From Nonomuraea ceibae (GTDB taxonomy: Bacteria; Actinomycetota; Actinomycetes; Streptosporangiales; Streptosporangiaceae), in contig NZ_JAHKRO010000054.1 in NCBI RefSeq assembly GCF_019396325.1, forward strand, positions 1 through 60,157: 60,157 bases of DNA. The letters are read 5' to 3'. The notes under the pieces were generated by a model. That model was not told where the DNA came from. It searched no databases and worked only from the letters and a program-made list of their open reading frames with translations. Of this stretch, positions 25,761 through 32,648 are shown in pieces. The stretch's first letter is position 1. Every line of letters begins with the position of its first letter. Made by a program: the position numbers and the translations under genes.

Positions 25761-26729
25761 CTAGCCGCCGTAGCGGGCGGCGATCGCGGCGGCGCGGTCG
25801 CGCAGCGCGTCGCGCAGCCACTGCGGCTCGAGGGCCTCCGCGTTCGTGGTGAGCTGCCACAGCGCCCATTCGGCGTGCCTGCGGTCCTGGAAGGACACCT
25901 CCATCCGCAGCCACCCGTCCGCGTCGGCCCGCTCCGCGCGGACGGCCAGCGCGGTGCCCACCAGGTCCTCCCGCCGCACCGGGTTCACCCGCACGAGCAC
26001 GCTGACCTGGTCGCCGCCGGCCCGGAACCGGGTGCTGCGCTCCTGCCAGGCCCGGTCCAGGTCGACCCGGTCCGGCCGCTCCGCGCGCTCGGCGAGCTCC
26101 TCGGCCGCCAGGATCCGCGACAGCCGGTACGTACGGTCCGCGCCGGCCCGCGTGGCCAGCAGGTAGCCGCGTTCGCGCACGGTGACCAGGCCGATCGGGT
26201 CCACCGTGCGCCACTGCGCCGCCTGGTTCACGGCCGCGTAGTGGATGCGCAGCTTGTGCCCGGCGAACACCGCGCGCAGCACCTCGGCCACGATCGCGTC
26301 CGGCACCTCCTCGTCGGCCAGGCGGCGCGAGAGCAGGTCGGTCTCCGGGTCGATGAGCAGCCGCTCGGCCGCGCCCGCCGCCGTGTCCCGGTAGCTCTCC
26401 GGCAGCGCGTCGACCACCTTGAGCATCGCCGAGGCGAGCGCCGAGCCGAGCCCGAACGCCTGCGCCCCGCGCCGCGACCCGGCCACCAGCAGGGCGAGGG
26501 CCTCGTCGTGGTTCAGCCCGGTCAGCTCGGTCCGGAAGCCGGGCAGCAGCGCGAACCCGCCGTGCCGGCCGCGCTCGGCGTACACGGGGACGCCCGCCGA
26601 CGACAGCGCCTCGATGTCGCGCAGCACGGTCCGGGTGGACACCTCCAGCTCCCGGGCCAGCGCGGTCGCGGACATCCGGCCGTGCCGGCGCAGCAACAGC
26701 ACCAGCGAGACCAACCGGTCGGCACGCAT
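25761..26729 (-). CDS. WYL-domain transcriptional regulator
   Basis: This 322-residue regulator has an N-terminal HTH_11-type helix-turn-helix (MSATALARELEVSTRTVLRDIEAL), a GRHGGFALLPGF wing, a WYL ligand-binding domain (TVDPIGLVTVRERGYLLATR) near residues 155-225 and a C-terminal WCX-like part. WYL domains sense small ligands such as nucleotides. ATG 26729 is chosen; the frame continues upstream but would cross the divergent gap. It is divergent from RidA with a perfect palindrome between them. Confidence 0.9.
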   Translation of the reverse strand: MRADRLVSLVLLLRRHGRMSATALARELEVSTRTVLRDIEALSSAGVPVYAERGRHGGFALLPGFRTELTGLNHDEALALLVAGSRRGAQAFGLGSALASAMLKVVDALPESYRDTAAGAAERLLIDPETDLLSRRLADEEVPDAIVAEVLRAVFAGHKLRIHYAAVNQAAQWRTVDPIGLVTVRERGYLLATRAGADRTYRLSRILAAEELAERAERPDRVDLDRAWQERSTRFRAGGDQVSVLVRVNPVRREDLVGTALAVRAERADADGWLRMEVSFQDRRHAEWALWQLTTNAEALEPQWLRDALRDRAAAIAARYGG

Positions 26730-26749
26730 ATCCGAACTGTACCGAAATA

Positions 26750-26768
26750 CACGACAAAAGATGTCGTG
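26750..26768. promoter_or_regulatory. Candidate operator between WYL regulator and ridA
   Basis: CACGACA-N5-TGTCGTG is a perfect inverted repeat with seven-base arms and centre AAAGA. It lies 21 bp from the WYL start and 62 bp from the RidA start. Position and symmetry suggest that the WYL protein represses both genes here. Confidence 0.6.
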
Positions 26769-26829
26769 ATTGGCTGCGAGGCTTTTGCCCGATCGGAACG
26801 CGATTGTCGATGAACCGAATGGAGCCGAC

Positions 26830-27231
26830 ATGGCAGTGGAACGAACGGCCGTCAACCCGTGGGCGTGGTCGCAGCAGCTCGGATACCACCAGGGTGAGGT
26901 GGTCTCCGGGCACACCCGGACCCTGTACTGCTCGGGGCAGACGGCGATGAACGGCGACGGCAAGCCCGAGCACGCCGACGACATGGCGGCGCAGCTGGCG
27001 CTGAGCCTGGACAACCTGGAGGCCGTGCTGGGCGAGGCCGGGATGTCGCTGGCGAACCTGGTCCGGCTCAACGTCTACACCACCGACGTCGACCGGCTCT
27101 TCGAGCACTACGGCGTGCTGGCGTCGCGGCTGGGCGCCGCCGGGGTGGCGCCGCCCACCACGATGCTCGGGGTGACCAGGCTGGCGATCCCCACCTTGAT
27201 GATCGAGCTGGAGGGCACCGCCGTCGCGTGA
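26830..27231 (+). CDS. RidA-family protein (imine deaminase type)
   Basis: This 133-residue protein belongs to the RidA/YER057c/UK114 family, whose archetype hydrolyses reactive enamines and imines to ketones and ammonia. Family features seen are TLYCSGQTA, MAAQLALSLDNLEAVLGEAGMSLANLVRLNVYTTDVDRL (with the conserved Arg) and LMIELEGTAVA. It may be a diverged subfamily with another activity. ATG 26830 has GGAG 5 nt upstream. It is divergent from the WYL regulator, which is its likely controller, and is followed by a 12-bp hairpin. Confidence 0.88.
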   Translation: MAVERTAVNPWAWSQQLGYHQGEVVSGHTRTLYCSGQTAMNGDGKPEHADDMAAQLALSLDNLEAVLGEAGMSLANLVRLNVYTTDVDRLFEHYGVLASRLGAAGVAPPTTMLGVTRLAIPTLMIELEGTAVA

Positions 27232-27237
27232 CACCCC

Positions 27238-27268
27238 GCCGCCTCCGGCGTCCCCTGCCGGAGGCGGC
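27238..27268. terminator. Perfect 12-bp bidirectional hairpin between ridA and the ABC permease gene
   Basis: GCCGCCTCCGGC (27238-27249) is the exact reverse complement of 27257-27268, with a seven-base loop. It fills the 43-bp gap between two convergent stops, so it should end transcription from both sides. Confidence 0.75.
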
Positions 27269-27274
27269 AGGCCG

Positions 27275-28831
27275 TCACAGGGTCAGGTCGCGGCGGCGGA
27301 GCCCGTACAGGCCGAGCGCGGTGAAGGCGGTCGCCACGAGCGTGAGGCCGAGCAGCGTGCCGGGCCCGGGGTCGGCCAGCGTGGAGTAGTGGACGTGCGC
27401 GAACGGCGAGATCATGAAGACCTGGTCGTTCACCAGCCGGAGCTCCCAGCCGAGTTCGAGGGCGATGGCGAGCGCCAGCGCGGTCCACGCGACGACCGTC
27501 CCGGCGCGCCGGAACAGGCCGTACGCCGCCACGGCGACACCGGCCATCACCCAGACGCCGGGCAGGACGACCGTGGTGAGGGCCAGGCCGGAGCCGACGT
27601 CGCCGCTGCCCAGGCCCAGGCCGAGCCCGGCGACGACGAGCATGGCGCCGGGCACCGCCGCCGCGAACGCCAGATGGCCGAGGACCCAGCGCGCCCGGCT
27701 CACCGGCCCGGACAGGAACAGCTCGGTGGCCCCCTCGCCGCGCAGCCGGAGCACCGTCATGATCGCGTACAGGGACATGGAGAACACGGCCAGCTCGTAC
27801 ACGACGAGCCGGAAGAAGATCTCCACGGGGTCGTCCGTGCCCGTCCGCCTGGCCCAGTGGTCCAGCCCGCCGCTCTGGCCGAACTGTTCCAGGACGCTCG
27901 GCCCGGCCAGCCCGAGCCCCGCGCCGACGAACGCGGCGCCCGCGATCCACGCCAGCGCGGCGCCCCGGTGAACGCGCCAGGCCAGCCCGAGCGGCCCGCG
28001 CAGCGCGGCCGGGGCGCGGGCGGGCCCGAGCCGCGGCGCGAGGAGGCCGCCGCCGAGGTCGCGCCGGGCCGACAGCGTGTAGGCGAGCCAGGCCAGAGCC
28101 GCGACGAACACCGCGAGCAGCGGGAACACCCACCACCGCTCGGCGCCGAACGCGCGGGCGCGCAGGATCCAGCCGTTGGGGACGAGCCAGCCCAGCCATT
28201 CCAGGCCGGGACCGGCCAGGTCGCTGATGCCGCGGACCAGGTAGGCGGCGAAGAACACGGCGAAGGCCGCGGCCCCGGCCGTGCGGGCGCTCCGGGTGAG
28301 CTGCACGGTCACCGCGGCCAGCCCGGCCCCGAGCCAGCCGGCGGAGGCGGCCATCAGCCCCCAGGCGAGCGGCCCGGCCAGGCCGAGCCCGGCGCTCGCG
28401 CCGACCACGGTGATCAGCAGGGCCAGGACGAGGTTCGCGCCGAGCACGACGGCGAGGGCGGCGGTGAGCGGGGCGTGGCGGCCCACGGCGGCCGAGCCGA
28501 CGAGCTCGCGCCTCCCCTGCTCCTCGTCGGAGCGGGTGTGCTTGACCACGAGCAGGATGCTGGCCAGAGCGGCGAAGATGGTGGTGGCGGCGCCGCGCTG
28601 CTGGGCGGCGGCCGCGCCCACGCTGTCGCCGTACGCCGGTCCCTGCAGCAGCATGATGGCCGGGTTGTCGATGATGTTCACGAAGTAGTCGCGGCGTGCC
28701 TCCGGGGTGGGCAACAGCTCGCGGATGGTGGTGACCGTGGCCGCGACGAAGAGCGTGACGCTCAGGATCCACAGCGGCTGCCAGACGCGGTCGCGGCGCA
28801 GGATCAGCCGGATCAGGGTGCCGGTGTTCAT
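27275..28831 (-). CDS. ABC exporter permease (polyketide-antibiotic exporter type)
   Basis: This 518-residue membrane protein has about 12 hydrophobic spans in two similar halves (starts MNTGTLIRLILRRDRVW and GPLGLAWRVHRGAALAW), as in two-domain ABC-2 exporters such as the tetronasin type. It forms the membrane part of an efflux pump with the ATPase encoded just upstream. Its ATG overlaps the ATPase stop by 4 nt. No antibiotic biosynthesis genes are nearby, so resistance or detoxification is more likely than product export. Confidence 0.87.
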   Translation of the reverse strand: MNTGTLIRLILRRDRVWQPLWILSVTLFVAATVTTIRELLPTPEARRDYFVNIIDNPAIMLLQGPAYGDSVGAAAAQQRGAATTIFAALASILLVVKHTRSDEEQGRRELVGSAAVGRHAPLTAALAVVLGANLVLALLITVVGASAGLGLAGPLAWGLMAASAGWLGAGLAAVTVQLTRSARTAGAAAFAVFFAAYLVRGISDLAGPGLEWLGWLVPNGWILRARAFGAERWWVFPLLAVFVAALAWLAYTLSARRDLGGGLLAPRLGPARAPAALRGPLGLAWRVHRGAALAWIAGAAFVGAGLGLAGPSVLEQFGQSGGLDHWARRTGTDDPVEIFFRLVVYELAVFSMSLYAIMTVLRLRGEGATELFLSGPVSRARWVLGHLAFAAAVPGAMLVVAGLGLGLGSGDVGSGLALTTVVLPGVWVMAGVAVAAYGLFRRAGTVVAWTALALAIALELGWELRLVNDQVFMISPFAHVHYSTLADPGPGTLLGLTLVATAFTALGLYGLRRRDLTL

Positions 28832-29700
28832 CGGTAGTGCCTCATGAACAGCTCTTCGAGAGTGGGAGGCTGGGCGGTGATGTCGCGGATGCCGTACTCC
28901 GTCAGGCGGGTCAGGACCTCGCCGATGTGGTCGGCGTCGGCCTGGAAGCGGACGCGGCCGCCCTCGCCGGTGAGGTCGTGGACGTGGGGCAGGCCGGCCT
29001 CCGGAACCCTGGCCAGGTCGGCCGTGACCGAGATGCGCGTGAGGTGGCGCAGCTCGGCGAGTGTGCCGGACTCCACGATCCGGCCGTCGCGGATGATGCT
29101 CACCCGGTCGCAGAGCGCCTCGACCTCGGCGAGGATGTGGCTGGAGAGCAGGACCGTGCGGCCCGCGCGCCGCTCCTCGCCGACGACCTCGCGGAAGACC
29201 GCCTCCATCAGCGGGTCGAGCCCGGAGGTCGGCTCGTCGAGCAGCAGTAACTCCACCTCGGAGGCGAGCGCGGCGATCAGCGCGACCTTCTGCCGGTTGC
29301 CCTTGGAGTAGGTGCGGGCCTTCTTGCGCGGGTCCAGGGCGAACCGCTCGATCAGCTCGTCGCGCCGTTTGGCGTCGGCGCCGCCGCGCAGCCGGCCGAG
29401 CAGGTCGATCACCTCGCCGCCGGACAGGCTGGGCCACAGCGTGACGTCGCCGGGCACGTACGCGAGCCGCCGGTGCAGCTCGACGGCCTCGTTCCAGGGG
29501 TCGCCGCCCAGCAGGCTCACCTCGCCGGAGTCCTTGCGCAGCAGGCCGAGCAGGATGCGCAGGGTCGTGCTCTTGCCCGCGCCGTTGGGGCCGAGGAAGC
29601 CGTGGACCTCTCCCTCCCGCACGGTCAGGTCCAGCTGGTCCAGCGCGCGGACCTTGCCGAAGTTCTTGACCAGCCGGCGGATCCGGATCGCGTCAGGCAT
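28828..29700 (-). CDS. ABC exporter ATP-binding protein
   Basis: This 290-residue ATPase drives the adjacent permease. It shows Walker A GPNGAGKST, a signature loop with an unusual sequence (YSKGNRQKVALI in place of LSGGQ), Walker B LLLLDEPTSGLD and the switch His (LLSSHIL). A C-terminal regulatory part of about 80 residues is similar to DrrA-type drug exporters. ATG 29700 overlaps the end of the TetR gene by 8 nt, and its own stop overlaps the permease start, so regulator and pump form one operon. Confidence 0.92.
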   Translation of the reverse strand: MPDAIRIRRLVKNFGKVRALDQLDLTVREGEVHGFLGPNGAGKSTTLRILLGLLRKDSGEVSLLGGDPWNEAVELHRRLAYVPGDVTLWPSLSGGEVIDLLGRLRGGADAKRRDELIERFALDPRKKARTYSKGNRQKVALIAALASEVELLLLDEPTSGLDPLMEAVFREVVGEERRAGRTVLLSSHILAEVEALCDRVSIIRDGRIVESGTLAELRHLTRISVTADLARVPEAGLPHVHDLTGEGGRVRFQADADHIGEVLTRLTEYGIRDITAQPPTLEELFMRHYR

Positions 29701-30364
29701 CGGGGTGCTCCTCGTCGTGGACGTCGGTGACGGCCTGGCGGACCCGGTCACCCTGCTGGGTGGCGATCCACTGCCCCATGTGCGCGTAGACGTCGAGCAT
29801 GGCGGCGCCGAGCAGGCCGGAGTTCGGGCGGCGCAGCACGTCGATGCCGAGCCGCCTGGACAGGTGCTCGTGCAGGACGATCGTGCCCAGGTGCATCGCG
29901 GCCATGACGGCGGCGCGCTCGCGCACCTTCGCCTCGCCGGGGGTGAACGTGTCGGGCCAGGTGTCGGTGAAGAACCGCTCGGCCCCGGCCGAGCCCTCGT
30001 CGAACAGCTCGGCCGCCACGGGTGAGCCGTCGACCAGGGCGCGGGCCAGGTAGCGGACGCTGAGCTCGCTCGCCTCGTACATGCCCCTGAGGAAGTCGGC
30101 GTTGACCTCGGCCCCCTCCTGGACCCGGCCGGCGGCGCCCAGGACGGTGTCGCGGACGTGCTGGTCGCAGGCCTCCCGCAGGCGGTCCTTGGAGCCGAAG
30201 TGGTGCTGGACCAGGCCGACGGAGACGCCGGCGGCGTCGGCGATGTCCTTCAGCGTGGCGGCTTTGACGCCCCGGGCGGCGAACTGCTCCAGCGCGGCGT
30301 CGCGGATGCGGGCACGCGCGGTCAGGTCCTCCGGCGGGCGGTCCCCCGTTGGCGGTATCGACAT
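29693..30364 (-). CDS. TetR-family repressor of the ABC exporter operon
   Basis: This 223-residue protein has an N-terminal TetR helix-turn-helix (IRDAALEQFAARGVKAATLKDIADAAGVSVGLVQHHFGSKDRL) and a ligand-binding C-terminal domain. It is first in the operon with the exporter ATPase and permease, which implies self-regulation and drug induction. Two AT-rich palindromes lie just upstream (30372-30409). ATG 30364. Confidence 0.92.
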   Translation of the reverse strand: MSIPPTGDRPPEDLTARARIRDAALEQFAARGVKAATLKDIADAAGVSVGLVQHHFGSKDRLREACDQHVRDTVLGAAGRVQEGAEVNADFLRGMYEASELSVRYLARALVDGSPVAAELFDEGSAGAERFFTDTWPDTFTPGEAKVRERAAVMAAMHLGTIVLHEHLSRRLGIDVLRRPNSGLLGAAMLDVYAHMGQWIATQQGDRVRQAVTDVHDEEHPDA

Positions 30365-30371
30365 ACCGGGA

Positions 30372-30409
30372 ACAATATCTGCATATTGGAAACCATATCA
30401 AGATATTGT
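30372..30409. promoter_or_regulatory. Two adjacent palindromes, candidate operator of the TetR/ABC operon
   Basis: ACAATATCT at 30372-30380 is mirrored by AGATATTGT at 30401-30409. Each half is also a palindrome by itself: CAATAT-N4-ATATTG on the left, CATATC-N2-GATATTG-like on the right. The block begins 8 bp upstream of the TetR start and is strongly AT-rich. It probably holds two repressor dimers and overlaps the promoter. Confidence 0.65.
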
Positions 30410-30435
30410 CGCAGCGATCCAGCAGGCTCCTCTTT

Positions 30436-30472
30436 ATTTGAACGATCGTCCTAGTTGTACTATCGTTCAAAT
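30436..30472. promoter_or_regulatory. Long palindrome before the MFS exporter, candidate operator
   Basis: ATTTGAACGAT (30436-30446) is the exact reverse complement of 30462-30472; the 15-bp centre is partly symmetrical. It ends 22 bp before the exporter start. The likely binder is the TetR protein encoded after the exporter, since the other TetR has its own distinct sites. Confidence 0.65.
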
Positions 30473-30494
30473 ATTCTTGCCCAAGGAGGATGTC

Positions 30495-32006
30495 ATGCCC
30501 GAAGTCGTCACCCGGCGTGCGGGAACGCGGGAGTGGGCCGGTCTGGGACTGCTGGCGCTGCCGACGGTGCTGCTCGGCCTGGACGTCACCGTGCTGTACC
30601 TGGTCCTGCCGAGCATGGCCGAAGCCCTGGACCCGTCGGCGACCCAGACGCTCTGGATCATGGACGCGTACGGGTTCTTCATCGCCGGGTTCCTCATCAC
30701 GATGGGGACCCTGGGCGACCGGATCGGGCGGCGCCGCCTGCTGGTGATCGGGACGGCCGCGTTCGCCGCGGTGTCGGTGTTCGCCGCCTTCGCGCCGAAC
30801 GCCGAGCTGCTGATCGTGGCCCGGGCGCTGCTCGGGGTCGCCGGGGCCACGCTGATGCCCTCGACGCTGTCGCTGATCTCGAACATGTTCGCCGACGCCC
30901 GGCAGCGCGCGGTCGCGATCGGGATCTGGGCGACGATGTTCGCCCTGGGCATGGCCGCCGGCCCGGTGGCCGGCGGCGCCCTGGTCGGCACGTTCTGGTG
31001 GGGCGCCGCGTTCCTGCTCGCCGTCCCCGTCGCGGTCGCCGTGCTCGCAGGGGCGCGGGCGCTGCTGCCCGAGTACGCCGACCCGCAGGCGGGCCGCCTC
31101 GACCTGGCCAGCGTCGGCCTGTCGCTGGCCGCGATCCTGCCGGTCGTCTACGCGATCAAGCACGCGGCGGCGGACGGTCCCGGCCCCGGCACGGCGGCCC
31201 TGGCCGTGCTCGGCGCGGTGGCCGGGGCGCTCTTCGTACGGCGTCAGCGCGGCCTGGCCTCGCCCCTGCTGGACGTCACGCTGTTCACCAGCCGGGCGTT
31301 CTCCGCGGCGCTGGCCGTGCTGCTGATCGGGCTGGTCGGCGTGGGCGGGACCATGTACCTGGTCACCCAGTACCTCCAGCTCGTCGAGGGCCTGACGCCG
31401 TTCGCGGCCGGCCTGTGGATGGGACCGCCCGCCCTGGCGATGTTCGCCGCGGCGATCGGCGCGCCGATCATCGCCAGGCGGGTGCGTCCCGGCCTGGTCA
31501 TGGCGCTCATGCTCGCCCTCTCGGTGATCGGCTACGCGCTGCTGGCCACCGCCGGCACCGGCGACGCGGCACGGGTGGTGGCCGGGTTCGCGTTCGTCTA
31601 CCTCGGCCTCGGCGCGATCGCCGCCCTCGGCACCGACATGGTCGTCGGCGCCGCGCCGGCCTCGAAGTCCGGGTCGGCCGCCGCGATGTCCGAGACCGTC
31701 CAGGAACTCGGCATCGCCGTCGGCGTCGCCGTCCTCGGCAGCCTCACCACCGTCCTCTACACCGCCCGCATGACCGCCCCGGCGGACGTCCCGCCCGAGC
31801 TCGCGGCGCGTCTCACCGACAGCCTGCCCGGCGCGCTGTCGGTCGCCGGCCAGGTGCCCGCCCCGGTGGTGCGGGAGGCGCAGGCGCTGTTCACCAGCGG
31901 GGTGAACATCGCCTCGGCCGTGGCCGGCGTCGCGATCGTCGCGGCGGCGGCGCTGTGCCTGACGGCGCTGCGGCACGTGCGGCCTCTCGGAGAGAACGAG
32001 CGGTGA
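30495..32006 (+). CDS. MFS drug exporter, 14-segment DHA2 type
   Basis: This 503-residue membrane protein is of the EmrB/QacA/SmvA group. It has 14 likely spans, the loop 2-3 motif GDRIGRRRLLVIG, motif C-like GMAAGPVAGGALVG, and LDVTVLYLVLPSM in span 1. It exports cationic or lipophilic toxins by proton antiport. ATG 30495 has AAGGAGGA in front. It is divergent from the TetR/ABC operon and followed 50 bp later by another TetR gene on the same strand. Confidence 0.9.
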   Translation: MPEVVTRRAGTREWAGLGLLALPTVLLGLDVTVLYLVLPSMAEALDPSATQTLWIMDAYGFFIAGFLITMGTLGDRIGRRRLLVIGTAAFAAVSVFAAFAPNAELLIVARALLGVAGATLMPSTLSLISNMFADARQRAVAIGIWATMFALGMAAGPVAGGALVGTFWWGAAFLLAVPVAVAVLAGARALLPEYADPQAGRLDLASVGLSLAAILPVVYAIKHAAADGPGPGTAALAVLGAVAGALFVRRQRGLASPLLDVTLFTSRAFSAALAVLLIGLVGVGGTMYLVTQYLQLVEGLTPFAAGLWMGPPALAMFAAAIGAPIIARRVRPGLVMALMLALSVIGYALLATAGTGDAARVVAGFAFVYLGLGAIAALGTDMVVGAAPASKSGSAAAMSETVQELGIAVGVAVLGSLTTVLYTARMTAPADVPPELAARLTDSLPGALSVAGQVPAPVVREAQALFTSGVNIASAVAGVAIVAAAALCLTALRHVRPLGENER

Positions 32007-32056
32007 CGTGCTCGTCCACCCTGGCTCGTCTACCCTGGACCTCACGGGAGGGGTGC

Positions 32057-32638
32057 ATGAACGACGACAGCGGGCACATCGACGGCCGCAAGGCCCGGGG
32101 CCACCGGCGCCGCGCCGAGATCATCGAGGCCACCCTCGCCGTCGTGACGCGCGAGGGCGCGGCGGGCGTCACCCACCGCACCGTCGCCAAGCAGGCCGGC
32201 ATCACCACCAGCCTGAGCACCTACTACTTCGCCACCCTCGACGACCTGCTCGTCGCGGCCCTGTCCAGCGTCGCCGACACCTACACCCGGCGCATCCGCC
32301 AGATCATCGACGGCCCCGGCGACAAGCTCCGCGCGCTGGCCGAGCTGATCGCCGAGTCCGGCGGCCCCGGCCGTGACCACGCCCTGGCCGAGCGCGAGCT
32401 GTCCACCCTGGCGGCTCGCCGCCCGGCGCTCGCGCCCGTCGCCCGCCGCTGGCGGCAGGACATCGGCGAGCTCGCCGCCACCCTCACCGACGACCCCGAG
32501 GCCATCGCCGCCGTCGTCGCCGCCGCCGACGGCCTGTGCACCGCCATCCTCATCGACAACGCCCCCGCCGACGCCGGCTACGTGCACCGCATCCTGACCC
32601 GCGCCGTCCACGCGCACCCCGCCGCCGCTGTCTCCTGA
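32057..32638 (+). CDS. TetR-family regulator, probable partner of the MFS exporter
   Basis: This 193-residue protein has the TetR DNA-binding start (RRAEIIEATLAVVTREGAAGVTHRTVAKQAGITTSLSTYYFATLDDLL) and a helical ligand domain. GGGAGGGG precedes ATG 32057. It is 50 bp downstream of the MFS gene on the same strand, a common arrangement for a drug-responsive repressor of the pump. The long palindrome at 30436-30472 is its likely target. Confidence 0.88.
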   Translation: MNDDSGHIDGRKARGHRRRAEIIEATLAVVTREGAAGVTHRTVAKQAGITTSLSTYYFATLDDLLVAALSSVADTYTRRIRQIIDGPGDKLRALAELIAESGGPGRDHALAERELSTLAARRPALAPVARRWRQDIGELAATLTDDPEAIAAVVAAADGLCTAILIDNAPADAGYVHRILTRAVHAHPAAAVS

Positions 32639-32648
32639 GCGGCCCGGC

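Noticed and set aside
27275..32638. Antibiotic biosynthesis cluster suggested by ABC and MFS exporters
   Set aside because: No synthase, NRPS, terpene or tailoring enzyme set is present; the exporters have local TetR regulators and fit detoxification.
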